Below, piece after piece: positions 1-11,790 of a stretch of 64,000 bases of DNA (its first letter is position 1; the number at the start of each line of letters is the position of its first letter). A program made the position numbers and the translations under genes. Source of the stretch: Stomoxys calcitrans (lineage: Eukaryota > Arthropoda > Insecta > Diptera > Muscidae); NCBI RefSeq assembly GCF_963082655.1, contig NC_081553.1, positions 227,243,827-227,307,826 of the forward strand, given 5' to 3'. The notes beneath the pieces are model-generated. The model did not search any database. It was given only the letters and a program-made list of their open reading frames with translations, and had not been told where the DNA came from.

Positions 1-130
1 GGTGCATGAATCTCTGAAATCTGATGTTTTAGAAAATTAAGATAAGGGGGAGGGTCCGCTCCCCCTTCTAATACCTAAAAAAGTACTGTATTGCTTAATA
101 CCCGAAAAGTACTGTATTGCTTACTTTGCT
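1..130. repeat. family B repeat fragment (left edge)
   Basis: It contains the GGGGGAGGGTCCGC-CCCCC block and a direct repeat of ACCCGAAAAGTACTGTATTGCTT-like sequence (twice, near 75-120). The block is shared with family B arrays at 15-17 kb and 26.6 kb. The fragment is cut by the window edge. Confidence 0.5.
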
Positions 131-1023
131 TCTATACCGAACATACAAATCGCAGCACTCTACTTGACTTGCACCTAAAAATTTGGTACATTTTCCGGAT
201 TCTGTGCATACTGTCTTCTGTCTATACATCCCTCCATCTATAAGAGTAGGCAGTGTTTCCTCAACTGTTATAATATATGTGATGATCACCAATTAGTAGA
301 AAATTTTTGCTTCATAATCATCCATAACTTCATAATTTAAGCGCAGACAATAAAAAAAAAACTTAAAGAGGTTACTTGGGCATGTTTTTAAGAATTTACA
401 CTTTGCAAGAAGAATTTACACAAGCAAACAAGGTGTTGTTATTTATGGGATTTTCTTATTTTTTGCACAAGAAACATAGGCATATGATAAAACATTTATT
501 TAATTAATACATTAAACCGTTAAACTAACGAAGCAACAGGTGACAAGCTACATAAAAATGGCTAGGAGTATGACCAAGCAAGCACCTGCCTACTAAACGA
601 ATAAAATGTTAAACTCATAAACTTAAAAATAATGTAACCACGACTTAGACTTGCAGAACGGCAAATCTGAGGCCATATTTGTCACAGGGGTGAGCTCCAC
701 AGGAGCTAAGTTAGCTCGGATTACCAATGTGGAGGTCCTTACCCCAAAGGCTTTGGTCTGCCGCTACAGTGTTATCACAGTGTCTGGGGTTAAGTCTGCA
801 ATCAGACTCACTTAGCCATTTTAGTCCAATGTCATACCACAGAATAATAGGAGAAGGAAGGTGCCTTCTAGTTCCTACCGTGGAACCAGACAAATCGCCT
901 TACAAAGCCCAATTGCTTTGCCATTCCCGACAAGTCCTCATGCAAGAAAGAACCTCAAGTAGAAATTTGTCTGCTTGTGAGTAAGGGTCAATTCCTTCAT
1001 CAATATCCCAACTTCTGCTAAAG
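131..1023. other. no gene or repeat recognised
   Basis: The sequence is AT-rich. The stretch at 685-985 has more balanced composition and overlapping short ORFs on both strands (60-85 codons), but no domain I recognise. It could be an old repeat fragment. Confidence 0.4.
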
Positions 1024-1025
1024 TA

Positions 1026-1262
1026 TTAGGTTGCCCAAAAAGTAATTGCAGATTTTTTAAAAGAAAGTAAATGCATTTTTAATAAAACTTAGAACGAACT
1101 TTAATCAAATATACTTTTTTACACCTTTTTTCTAAAGCAAGCTAAAAGTAACAGCTGATAACTGACAGAAGAAAGAATGCAATTACAGAGTCACAAGCCG
1201 TTGAAAAAATTTGTCAACGCCGACTATATGAAAAATCCGCAATTACTTTTTGGGCAACCCAA
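1026..1262 (+). mobile_element. mariner-type MITE, copy 1 (237 bp)
   Basis: Both ends carry an inverted repeat reading TTRGGTTGCCCAAAAAGTAATTGC, with TA on each side (1024-1025, 1263-1264), as Tc1/mariner elements duplicate. The inside has no transposase frame, so it is non-autonomous. The terminal sequence resembles that of mellifera-subfamily mariners (TTGGGTTGG...AAGTAATTGCGGATT), a resemblance I recall and have not aligned. Three other copies lie in this window. Confidence 0.88.
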
Positions 1263-1319
1263 TAGTTACTTGCAAACCTTTCATGACCTATAGGTAGATT
1301 GAGATTTCTTTTCTCAGGA

Positions 1320-1720
1320 GGCCACCGTGTTAAAGACATTCGCTACATTCGATATTTCCGATATGACTAATAATAAATATCGATAGTATCGTAACTATCG
1401 TTAATTTTGAAAATGAGAAGTACAAATCAGAAGATCGATATCTATAGCAGCATCATTAATGCGCAGTCCTTATAAAACCAATTTTAAAAAAGTCAGTTGG
1501 AAGTCATTACGGAAATCACAGTACAAAAGCCCAATCCGATAAAAAAATAGCGCCCTCTATAGGCGAAACATATCTTAAAGGATACATTCAGTGTCGGATC
1601 GCTTATTTTTATTCATTTTAGCTAAAAATTTAATTTTTTCCGATAGTATCGATAGGAAAAATATCAATCGATATTCAGACAAAAAAAAAAAAAATAAAAT
1701 GTCGATAGTGCCATCGATAT
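1320..1720. repeat. ATCGAT/TATCGATA-rich stretch
   Basis: It contains repeated GATATTTCCGATA, AATATCGATAGTATCG, GATCGATATC and CCATCGATATTG words in AT-rich sequence. The same motif dominates 51-60 kb. The core TATCGATA is the DREF site, and CGATA is the BEAF-32 word in Drosophila. Whether these are functional here is unknown. Confidence 0.5.
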
Positions 1721-1721
1721 T

Positions 1722-1955
1722 GCGCCAGCTCTAAGAGGTTAACATGTCCGCCTATGACGCCGTACCTTTTGGATTCCCATCCCGGCGTAATCATTAGAAA
1801 AAATGTTCATAGGTGGTTATCCCTTTTCCAATGCTGGATACATTTGTGAGGTGCCATACAGCACCCCGTTTGGACTCGGCTTAAAAAAATGAGGCCGAAA
1901 GTGCATTAATATGAGAGAAATATCTCTTCTTTCAAGGAACATTCCATGGGAATTT
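1722..1955 (+). mobile_element. tRNA-derived SINE, degenerate copy
   Basis: This is a diverged copy of the SINE seen best at 4293 and 30917. It keeps the A-box area (ATGTCCGCCTATGACGCCG) and the middle TGGTTATCCC-TTCCAATGCTGG segment. The B box is damaged (GGATTCCCATCC) and the tail has internal deletions. Confidence 0.7.
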
Positions 1956-2299
1956 TAGAAATTTAGATGTCTTTTGTAACCCACCACAGTAAATCTTTTT
2001 ACATTAGACTATATAATCTTGGAGCCTTCAAAGCCTCTAATTCGCGACCAAAAGTTATCCGTTGCCCTTTTGGCCTTATCTCGAAAAACATGTACCTCTG
2101 GCAAAGTAGACATGTCGCTAAAGATACACCTACAGCGCTTTCAGTTACTTTGGAATGTGCAAGGCATTTTCTAGTATTATAAGCTCATCTGCTCTTAAAT
2201 ATCCTGGAACATTTCTGTGACCTGGCATTTCAGAGAAATTTTCTTTGCGAACTCTTTTCGAAGATTGGTTTGTAAAATTATGGTGAACCACAAAAAAAA

Positions 2300-3289
2300 A
2301 ATGAAGCAACCTGGGGGAACGCCCCACCCGAAATATCCCGGAGCGGGCATGTTCACCGTTTTGAAAAATATTGGCAACAAATGAAAGGTATTTGGAAATA
2401 GATTAGATCAGAGGGTCGTCCAACCTCCAAAAAACACCTTAAACCGACATATAGATTGAACTGGATAGAAAAATATGGCACTAAAAGAAAAAGTTTAAGA
2501 CAACATGGAACTCATGTAAAAGGTCTGAAGGTCTATAGGAGCAGTCTCTGGGGAAGGCCCACCATCATTAAATAAAAAAATCCGAAAGGACACATATGAC
2601 CATCGGGGCAAAATAGGACTCCATTGAAAGGAGTAAAGTAAAAATCTTACACCCAAATTGTAGGAAATTTTGACACAGGAGAGACCCTGGGCTGTAGTCT
2701 CCTACTTGCTATGATTGTCAAAAACGCCAAATATCTGAGATGCATACATCAACTTAAGCAAAATATTATTTGCAATTTTATGCTAAGCTAAAGAATTTGA
2801 GTCGAAACAATGGGGGGAACGCCCCTCCTGAAACGGGCATGTTTATCGATTGACCTAGTAAGGGTATAAAATGAAAGTTGTTCAAAAGGCGAGTACAAAT
2901 TTGACCAAAAAACTAAAGCCATGTATTTAGGGGACCCAAAAAATATCCCCAAACGGACATGTATACTGAAACGTGAGATATGGGATTTGAAAGTAAAGTG
3001 CGAATCTGATAACAACACAAAGGAATATATGTCTTGGAAGTAGAATAGTAGGGTTGCCATCACCAATAAAAACCCCAAAAGGACATATTAAATGGCCCTG
3101 GGGCAAAATATCAATCCTACAGGGGAACAGTTGACACAGAGAAGTTCTGTTGCCAAGAGGCCCTGAACGTTATAGCAAAGAAGAGGATCCTTCTTTGCCA
3201 TAACGTTTACGGACCCAAAATATCTGAGACAGCTGCACTGATTTAAGCTACATTTTATAGGGGGAACGCCCCACCCGAATATCAGTTAT
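2300..3289. repeat. family B tandem-repeat array, diverged
   Basis: Repeated blocks read GGGGGAACGCCCC(A/T)CC, AAACGGACATGT, and ATATGG-plus-TGAAAG followed by a (T)AGAGTA-type boundary, every 120-180 bp. They are the reverse-orientation equivalent of the array at 40-42 kb. No intact ORF. Confidence 0.6.
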
Positions 3290-4049
3290 AATGAAATCAA
3301 TGACCTCCAACAACTGTGCCATGGTATGGTTCAAATCGGCCTATAACCTGATGTAGCTGCAAATAAACCGATCTGGAATCTTGAGTTCTTGAGCCACTAG
3401 AGGGTACAATTATTATCCGATTTGGCTGAAATTCGGCATGGCATGTTTCATTATGACTTCCAACAACTGTGCTATGGTATGTTTCAAATCGGTCTATAAC
3501 CTGATGTAGCTGCCATATAAACCGATCTTATATCTGTCATAACAAATTGCAGCCAAATCGATAGGTATTGCGCCTTTTAGAGGCACAGGAAGTCAAGACC
3601 CCAGATCGGTTTATATGACAGCTACTTCAGGTTCTATACCGATTTCAACCATACCTAGCATAGTTGTTGGAAATCATAACAAAACACCTCATGCTAAATT
3701 TCAGCCAAATCAGATAAGAATTTCGCCCTCTAGTAGCTCAAGAAGTCAAGATCCCAGATCGGTTTATATGGCAGCTATATCAAAACAAGGACCGATATGG
3801 ACCATTTACAATCCCAACCGATCTACACTAATAGGAGGAGGTTGGACAAAATTTCAAGCGGCTAGCTTTACTTCTTCGAAAGTTAGCGCGCTTTCGACAA
3901 ACAGGCGGACGGACATGGCTAGATCGACTTAAAATGTCACTACTATCAAGAATATATGAACTTTATGGGGTCTTGGACGAATATTTCAAGGAGTAAAAAC
4001 AGAATGACGAAATTAGTATACCCCCATCCTCTGGTGGAGGGTATAAAAA
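3290..4049 (+). mobile_element. family A element (153-bp monomer type) with internal inversion
   Basis: It ends with the family A right end: a GACGGACATGGCTAGATCGAC block, an AAGAATATAT-ACTTTATGGGGTC block and CCATCC-TCTGGTGGAGGGTATAAAAA at 4049. From about 3565 the monomers run forward (CAAGAAGTCAAGACCC-AGATCGGTTTATATG). Between 3290 and about 3560 they run in the opposite sense (CATAACCTGATGTAGCTGC). The copy is therefore rearranged head to head. The ACAAGTAAAA end is missing. Confidence 0.75.
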
Positions 4050-4292
4050 TGTAGTGCTTAGTGTCTGTGGGCTGCCATACCCCGTCCCAAAAGAGCATGT
4101 AGACCCAACAGTACAATACGAAACTCAAAAAGAGGTATTTCGATGTAGAGCACGAGACCGCCCGACTCCCAAAAACCCTCAAAGAGGTCAAATTTACCGA
4201 ACGGCGCAATATGAAACTGAAATAACGAATATGTAAGGCGACTGGAACCCATGTGGAACTCACATAAAAAGTGCGGGAAGTAATGTGATGTT

Positions 4293-4606
4293 GGAGGCCA
4301 CCGTAGTGCAGAGATTAGCATGTCCGCCTATGACGCTGAACGCCTGGGTTCGAATCCTGGCGAGACCATCAAAAAAAAATTTTTTCACCGGTGGTTTTCC
4401 CCACCTAATGCTGGCAACATTTGTGAGGTACTATGCCATGTAAAACTTCTCTATAAAGAGGTGTCGCACTGCGGCTCGCCTTTCGGACTCGGCTATAAAA
4501 AGGAGGCCCCTTATCATTGAGCTTAAACTTGAATCGGGCTGCACTCATTGATATGTGAGAAGTTTGCCCCTGGTCCTTAGTGGAATGTTCATGGGCCAAA
4601 TTTGCA
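4293..4606 (+). mobile_element. tRNA-derived SINE, nearly full copy
   Basis: It starts GGAGGCCACCGTAGTGCAGAG and has a pol III A-box-like region at about 4303-4318 and a perfect B box GGTTCGAATCC at about 4348-4358. A conserved body follows (TTTTCACCGGTGGTTTTCCCC, AATGCTGGCAACATTTGTGAGG, GGACTCGGCTATAAAAAGGAGG), then the tail TTAGTGGAATGTTCATGGG. The tRNA-like head with pol III boxes is what marks it as a SINE. The donor tRNA cannot be named with confidence. Confidence 0.88.
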
Positions 4607-4729
4607 TTTTGGAAGTAATGTTTTGTGAGACCAAGCAACCAGGAGGAACTCCCCACACCCAATCCCCCGATTGATGTAATATCGGTATCAAATGATAGGT
4701 ATTAAAAAATAGAGTAAAAATATTTTTGT
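4607..4729. repeat. family B fragment
   Basis: It has AACTCCCCACACCC and GGTATCAAATGATAGGTATT blocks as in family B arrays. It is a short link between the SINE and the next family A copy. Confidence 0.4.
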
Positions 4730-5236
4730 AAATAGGCTATAACGGTTCATGTTTTGATATAGCTGCCATATAAACCGATTCATGGTCTTGACTTCTTGAT
4801 GCTCTAGAGGGCGCAATACTTGTCCGCTTTGACTGAAATTTTGCATGAAGTGTTTTTCCATATAAACCGATCGCTGATCTTGACTTCTTGAGCCTTGAAA
4901 TTTTGCTTGAAGTGTTTTGGTTTAACTTCCAACAACTGTTCCATGTATTGTTCAAATCGGTACATTATCTGATATAGATCCCATATAAACCGATCTCGAA
5001 TCCTAACTTCTTAAGCCGCTAGAGGGCGCTAGTATGATCTGAAGTGGCTGACCACTTTGGTCAAGCCAAACCAAGCTTCGGTTATAACTTGGTACAGCTC
5101 CAATGGCATAGCAATTCCTATCCATTATCCTTTGTTTGTCTTTGAAGAGATATGGGACAAAGAACTTGACAAAAGCGATCCATGGTGGAGGGTATATAAG
5201 ATTCGGCCAGGCTGAACTAAGCACGCTTTTACTTGT
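4730..5236 (-). mobile_element. family A element, minus orientation
   Basis: Two to three 153-bp-type monomers (ATATAGCTGCCATATAAACCGAT, CTTGACTTCTTGAG, CTCTAGAGGGCGC) lead to the terminal block at about 5170-5236: ATCCATGGTGGAGGG, TATATAAGATTCGGCC and CACGCTTTTACTTGTTT. That block is the inverse of the ACAAGTAAAA end. The opposite end is missing. Confidence 0.8.
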
Positions 5237-6499
5237 TTTTTAAACATGTTGCTTTGTAATAATTAACGCTACATATCACAATTTCAGGTATTACAGCTAC
5301 AAGTAGCATACCTCTGCCACAAAGTGCAAACAAACATTCAGGAAATGTACTACTTATCGAATGACATTCTTTGTCCCATCTATGAAGTAGTATGGCGTAT
5401 GGTAGAATATTTTTTATGGTCTTTGTTCCCAAAGATCATTAGTATGTCCAATAAAAGTTGTGTTGCCTGATGAAAGCTGGTGTCGAAACAGATATCAAAC
5501 TGTTCGAAAACTAGTTGTCAGTGTTGAATGACTGGTAGCCCGCAATGTTGAGACCATTTGGCATATTTGGCAGTTTCGCCACCATCAGTCACAGCGTGGA
5601 TGCAACATCATTTGCATAGTGTTTAATAAGGCCGTTTGCGACATCTAATGGAGAAAATCAGCTTTGGCTGCAGTCATTGATCTCGTTTAAATAGGATTTC
5701 GCCATGCCATGTGATAAACATTTCAAATCACCACCCAAAGAAATCCTTAAAAACCTTAAAGACAGTGGCATGTGTGTACAGGCATAAAGCCAGCCAGAGA
5801 GCCATCACCAAGCCTACCACAAAAATGAACTGGAATGATTTGAAAAAATTCTTTCTTTTTTTTGTTTGGCTTAAACGGGCTGATTAAGAACATACAGATT
5901 TTAACCAATAAAAGATTAAGATTAAGTAATAATTTCTAAGTGAAAGCAAGGGTTTGCTCAATCCCTTTCTAATGACATTTACTCAAAATTAATGATGATA
6001 ATGGCTGAAGATTGCAGAATGTCTGCACAATCTATCAAAGTTTCATAAGCACAAAAAGGAGGAAAACTGGTAACACTTCACACCGTTCATATCTGCCAGG
6101 CAGACACAACTTCAGACTCTGGTTCGTTGTGGACATGCCATTATGTCAAATCTTGCCCTTAGGCTCAAAAATAATGGCATACACATTATAATGTAATGGG
6201 CAGCTACATAACACCTAATTACGCACACCATTACTGAAAGCTAAAAAATAATGGCTTATTTCTCTCTAACCGTTATTCTCTTATGATATGAACTGACAAT
6301 AAAACCTGTACGTACAGTTAAAAGTCGGGGACTACTGTACTTTTGGTATCCCACTCCAGAGCGTATAAAAGTCCAAAGTAGTTTAAACCTTGAAAACCTT
6401 GTTGCTACTTCTGACTCTATTACAAATTGCAGTACCATGTGCTCAGAGCCTGTAAAGGCTGTCAAATGGTACACCAAGTACTTTGGGATAATTGTTGAT
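5237..6499. other. no gene recognised
   Basis: About 1.26 kb without a convincing ORF or a repeat shared with the rest of the window. The short ORFs at 5229-5432 and 6256-6477 have no domain I recognise. Confidence 0.4.
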
Positions 6500-7316
6500 C
6501 ATAACTCTAATGCTATCGCTAAATGGCACACCACAGGGGGGCATTTTATCGCCACTCCTATGGGTGACCACCATAAATAACCCATTACGGATGCTGACTG
6601 AGGAGGGTTTTGAACCCGACTGCTATGCAGACGATCTTAAAATACTTCTAAGGGGGTAAGGATGCGAACCAGCTATGGAGAAGGGACGGCAGGATTTTGC
6701 AATTGGCATACGACTGGGCTAGACCCAGAGGTCTCAATGTTAAACCAGAGAAGACTGAAAGGCACCACATTTCCTCAATAAAATGATTTCGATATCTGAC
6801 AAGGTCAAATACTTAGGAGTGATCTTGGATAGCTTACTTGGTTACTTAATTGGAGGTGTCACATTCAGGTGCGTAGTGAGCTGGCTCACTGATGAGCCTT
6901 AACTGGGGCCTCAATTCAAGGATAGTCCACTAGCTCTACAGGAGCGTAATTAAACCAATACTCACTTACGCCTCAGTAGTTTGGTGGACTGCTACGGAGA
7001 AAAAGCGCAACATAAGGACCATACAACGGGTTCAGAGAACATGTTGCCAAGGCATAGGCAGAGTGATGAGGACCACGCCCACTAGGGCACTCGAAGCTTT
7101 TCTAGATATCCGACCCATAGGCATACAGATTAAGTATGAGACAGCCACTGCGGCTATGAGACTTAAGGCAATGGGGAGATTACTTGACTGGGTTGACACA
7201 GAGCTTTATAGTGCCGTGCATCATTTGGGAAGGACTCTTCTCTTCTTAAGGACTTTACGTTGGCGGCGTTTGTGGGCATTGAAGGGGCCATCAACAGTGT
7301 ACATTAGGGCGGGTTA
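6500..7316 (+). pseudogene. LINE reverse transcriptase remnant (palm to thumb), frameshifted
   Basis: Conceptual reading gives NGTPQGGILSPLLW, then EGFEPDCYADDLKILLRG, an RT motif C (YADD) preceded by the PQGG..SPLL motif. One extra G in a G run near 6653 breaks the frame. It resumes as DANQLWRR..., ARPRGLNVKPEKTE. After more breaks come PILTYASVVWWTA, RTIQRVQRTCC and MRTTPTRALEAFLDIRPI (7060-7310). These are typical of the RT thumb and linker of insect non-LTR retrotransposons (LOA/Jockey-like by eye). Non-functional: several frameshifts and stops, no endonuclease seen. Confidence 0.85.
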
Positions 7317-7559
7317 ATTTTTTTTTTTAATCGTAATGCAATGGCGTAAAGTACATAAAATTCTAAGAAAATTCTCCGAATTTCCCGCCTCTGCCAACAA
7401 AATAAATCCTAGGAATAATAAATTTTTCCAAGTCGAGAGGCGCGGATTAGGGTTTGATTTCAGATCCATGATGTATGTTAGATTATTAGGAACAGCGTTA
7501 TGGAAGCTTGTGTGGTGGGCGGCATTACTGGTTCGATAATGAATATGCTTTGAATAGGG

Positions 7560-8600
7560 AGTTCACGGCCAATATTGAGACCATCTCTGAGAGGATGAAT
7601 GCGAGCAGGGGTTGTCTCAGTATGGGGGGTTATATGGCTGTAGATTTTTGTGGTCGATAGGATTCTATGAAGACTTGAGTTGCTAGCGGTCAGAGTTTGC
7701 GCTCATGACTTGATGGGTTCTGGCCACGAGAAGTTCTCGGATCCCCATTTTTAGGGTTTTCCTCAGACTAACGGTTTCTTGGAATACTGGGTGTGGTCTA
7801 TGGGTAAATTTCAGAAAGACTAAGTTGGTATTGTGCACGAGAAGGAGAAAGGTGCCTGAGTTCAGACTGCCAAGTTTACAAAGGCCAGGCGATTCCTAAG
7901 CATCAGTGTAAAGATGCAGTCGGAACTTCAGTGAAGACTCGATGGGATTCAGTGGGGACTTTAGTAGAGCTTATGCTGACGACCTGATTGTTCTGGCCAC
8001 GGGAAGTTCTCGGATACCGTGTCTGAGGTTCTGGACATTGCTTTCTGATTGATGGACATTGCTTTCTGATTGGGCTGCTGGCCTACTTTGTGTGGTCTAT
8101 GGGTGAATGTAAGGTTGAGTTAATATTGAGTTTTGAGTATAGAGAAGATTGTGTTAAAATTGTTCACGAGAAGGAGTAAGGTGGCTGAGTTCGGACTGTC
8201 AAGGCTGCAAGGCACACACGATTCCTAAACACCGGTGTACAAATTCTTTTGGGGCAGCTAGCGGTCAGAGTTTGCGCTCATGACTTGATGCGTTCTGGCC
8301 ACGAGAAGTTCTCGGATCTCCATTCTTCGGTTTTTATTCAGACTAACGGATTCTTGGGATACTGGGTGTGGTCTATGGGTAAATTTCAGAAAGACTGTGG
8401 TTTTTACTCATACTAACGGTTTCTTGGGCTCCTGGGTGTGGTCTATGGGTAAATTTCAGAAAAACTAAGTTGGTCTTGTGCACGAGAATTGTGCACAGCC
8501 GATTCCTAAGCACCGGTGTACAAATTCCCTTGGGGCCCTGAGCCTTAAACGACTTGGCGTTGCGCAGAAGACTTTCGCAACTTAGTTCACATTAAATTGT
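7560..8600 (+). pseudogene. second LINE RT remnant with internal duplications
   Basis: Frames around 7955-8010 read SRAYADDLIVLATG (RT motif C). On either side, copies of TRRRKVPEFRLP or TRRSKVAEFGLS (7840-7870, 8168-8200) and of a CGLWVN-type motif (7790, 8090, 8370, 8435) repeat. The words CTGGGTGTGGTCTATGGGTAA and GGCCACG(A/G)GAAGTTCTCGG recur three or four times, so the same RT segment is present as several broken partial copies. No intact frame. Confidence 0.75.
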
Positions 8601-9132
8601 AATGGTTTTTCATCGTCTCAAAAGCCATTTCCCCTTCTCGCCCTGAAACTACTGGGATGCATATTAATCAGCAAATCTTGGTTTTATTATGTTGTAGGTT
8701 TCTTTATGTTAATTCAGAAGACTAACAAATTTTGATTAAACCATTTACAATTCCCTCCACTTACACTCTCTTTCTCTCTCTCGTTATGTACTTCAATGTC
8801 TTTCAAAGCCAATGATTACCGTCTGACCCCCTATGATCTCCAGGATTCCGTAATACATGATCATAAAATTAACAAAATTGATTACAATCAACGAAGAAGA
8901 AGAAGAGAAGATGCCATAAAGCAACAATGATGGAAATGACAGAAGCCTCTCAGCACCCAACAGAAAATAAATCCAACTCAAAAAGTAAGCTACGTAGCTA
9001 CGTGAGAGGCCAGCGAACCGTTTTTGTATGATATGATGGAAGCCAGGGCATACGAAACAATGGCATTGATAGCGACAGTAAATAATCAAAACACTGAGAG
9101 AAAAATTGGCACGAAAAAATCTGAAAAAAAAA
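8601..9132. other. no gene recognised
   Basis: AT-rich sequence between the LINE wreckage and a family A element. A 148-codon minus-strand ORF (8793-9239) runs through it into the family A end and shows only hydrophobic low-complexity sequence. I treat it as chance. Confidence 0.4.
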
Positions 9133-10705
9133 AACAAGAAAATGAAAAGGCGTGGTAAGCTCGGCCGGCCAAATCTTCTATACCCTCCACCATGCATCGC
9201 ATTTATCAAGTTCTTTGCCCAGTATCGCTTTATAGGCAAACAAAGGATAAGGGATAAGAATTGCTACGCTTTTGCAGGTATATTAGGTTATGAACCGATT
9301 CGGGCCATACTTCGTTTGAATGTTGTAAACTATAGTATAGTCATTTTGCAAAATTTCAGCCAAATCGGATATGAATTGCGCCCCTTACAGTCTCAAGGAG
9401 TAAAATCGGGAGACCGTTTTATATGGGAACCACATCAGGTTAAGGAACGATTTAGACCATATTCGGCATGGTCATAGAAAAGGTTACTGTGCAAAATTTC
9501 AGTCAAATCGGGTAAGAATTTCAGCCCAATCGGATAACAATTACGCCCTCTAGAGGCTCAAGAAGTCTAATCAGGGGATCGGTTCATATGGGAGCTATAT
9601 GAGGTTTTGTACCGATTCAGACCATACTTGGTACGAATATTAAAGGTCTCAGAAAAAGTTACTGTTCAAAATTTCAGCCTAAACGGATAAGAGTTCCGCC
9701 CTCTAGAGGCTCAAGAAGTATTATCAGGGGATCGGTTCACATGGGAGCTATATCAGGTTTTGGATCGATTCGGACCATACTTGGCACGCTTGTTAAAGGT
9801 CATAGAAAAAGTCACTGTGCGAAATTTCAGCCAAAACGGATAAGGGTTGCGCCCTCTAGAGGCTCAAGAATTGTAATCGGGATATCAGATCATATGGATG
9901 CTATATCAGGTTTTGAACCGATTCGAATCATACTTGGTACGTATGTTAGAGGTCATAGAAAAAATTATTATGCGAAATTTCAGCCAAATCAGATGACCAT
10001 TACGCCCTCTAGAGAGACTCATGAACTATCATTGGGGAAGAAAAAGTCACTGTGCAAAATTTCAGTCAAATCGGATAAGAATTACACCCTCTAGATGCCC
10101 AAGATTTATAACTGGGAGATCAGATCATATGAGAGCTATATCAGGTTATGGAACGATTCGGACCTTACTTGGCACGTATCTAAATGTCGCCGAAGAAGTC
10201 CTTGTGCAAAATTTCAGCCAAATCGGATAAGAATTACGCCCTTCAGAGGCTCAAGAAGTATACTTGACACGTATGTTAGAGGTGATAAAAAATTCACTGT
10301 GCAAATTTTCAGCCAAAACGGATAAGAGCTGCGCCCTCTAGAGGCTCAAGAATTATAATCGGGAGATTAAATCATATGGGAGCTACATCAGGTTTTGGAT
10401 CGATACGGACCATACCTGACATATATGTTAAATGTCATAGAAATGGGGAGTCAAATGGGAGCTATATCAGGTTTTGGACCGACGTGGACCATACTCGTAA
10501 CGTATGTTAAAAGCCGTAGAAAAAATCACAGTGCAAAATTTCAGCCAAATCGGGTGAGAATTACGCCCTCTAGAGGCTCAAAAAGTATAATCGGAAGATC
10601 GGATTTTATGGGAGCTATACCAAAACCTGGACGATATGGCCCATGTTTTGGTATAGTGCCTAGCTTTACTCCTTCAAGGGACCGACAGACAGACCTGGCT
10701 ACACA
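9133..10705 (+). mobile_element. family A element, long 153-bp monomer array
   Basis: It begins ACAAGAAAATGAAAAGGCG, then GCTCGGCCGGCCAAATCTTC and TATACCCTCCACCATGCATCG, the family A left end. It runs through about eight monomers. Equivalent points at 9577, 9730 and (via CATATGG) 9891 are spaced 153 bp. It ends near GACAGACAGACCTGGCTACAC and a poly-A. Because 153 is divisible by three, one frame stays open across monomers (for example 9741-10094), giving a recurring peptide that contains AKFQPNRIRI and SRGSR. The last right-end block is lost. Confidence 0.85.
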
Positions 10706-10739
10706 AAAAAAAAAAAAAATAAAAAAATTTTATCAATCA

Positions 10740-11304
10740 CTAAAGTAATTGATCTAATACATTTTTTTAATTGAATCTGCTTCAACCACGAGATTTGTAA
10801 TATCAACAACCATTTTCGAATCAACAAGTTTTCGATTAAAAAAATTGCATAATCAATTAAACCATGATTGAAATTTTTGAAATTTTCAATTAATTTTTTA
10901 ATTGATTCAATAAAAAAAGGATTGAAATTTTTGAAACTTTCGATTAATTTTTTAATTGATTATTAATTTCTACAACTCCCCCGCGGGTGTTCTTCAAATC
11001 ATTTCGGGTGTCGGGTAGTGGTACCCTATAGATTTGTTGTTGTTATCGTATCAGTGTGTGGTGCACTGAAGCGGCAGCCTTTGGCCAATGAAGGATTCCA
11101 TCGGGTTAATCCGACACGTAGAACAGGCTGCCATGGTATTGCCATAGATTTGTCGCAATGTGAGACATATGGGCCCTTGAAATCTCCCTTCCTTTATATT
11201 GTAGGGGACAAAACAGCCTTTAATTTACATAAGCACACTATTTGAAAATTTTTTAAGATTGGATGTGAAAAATGATTGAATCAATTAATTTTTTAATTGA
11301 AAAT
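10740..11304. repeat. AT-rich element with TTAATTTTTTAATTGA motif, left part
   Basis: The words GAAATTTTTGAA and CAATTAATTTTTTAATTGA repeat around 10862-10975 and 11275-11300, and again after the SINE at 11640-11780. The motif is itself nearly palindromic. Between the copies (10978-11245) lies more balanced sequence with CGGGTTAATCCGACACGTAG and AACAGGCTGCCATGG, which looks like an unrelated inserted repeat that I cannot name. Confidence 0.5.
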
Positions 11305-11582
11305 TAGCGCAGAGGTTAGCAAGTCTACCTATGACGCTGAACGTCTGGGTTCGAATCCTAGCAAGAACATCAGAACATTTTTCAGCGGTGCGACATTTGA
11401 GAGGTACTTTGCCATGTGAAAATTTCTCACCAAAGAGGTGTAGCTCTGCGGCACTCCGTTCGGACATGGCCATAAAAAGGAGGTGCCTTATCGTTGAGCT
11501 TAAAATTGAATCGGACAGCACTCATTGATTTGTGAGAGGTTTGCCCCAGTTCCTTAAAGGAATGTCCATGGGCAAATTTGCA
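11305..11582 (+). mobile_element. tRNA-derived SINE inserted in AT-rich element
   Basis: It starts TAGCGCAGAGGTTAGCAAG (A box) and has B box GGTTCGAATCC, a shortened middle, GGACATGGCCATAAAAAGGAGG, and the tail AATGTCCATGGGCAAATTTG. The first ten or so bases of the head are absent. It separates two halves of the AT-rich element. Confidence 0.82.
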
Positions 11583-11790
11583 CAAAATTTTCAACCACAA
11601 TTGTGATTGAATTCATTTTCAGGTTCAATTAAAACAATAATTGAAAATGGCAAAAACTTCAATTACGAGAGTAATGAAAATAAATTCACTTTCATATAAA
11701 GAATGATTGAATTAATTAATTTTTTAATTGAAAACTATTTTATTTTCAATGAATTTTTTTAATTGTAAATTTTTTGGTGCTTTTTTTTTC
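11583..11790. repeat. AT-rich element, right part
   Basis: It carries the same GATTGAATTAATTAATTTTTTAATTG motif class as 10860-11300, with CAATTAAAAC and ATTGAAAATG words. It is interrupted from its left part by the SINE. Confidence 0.5.

Noticed and set aside
8880..8900. A dsx 13-nt TRA/TRA2 repeat element (CAATCAACG near 8886)
   Set aside because: Only a partial match, a single copy and on the wrong strand for this dsx gene. The real cluster belongs to the female exon, which was not found.
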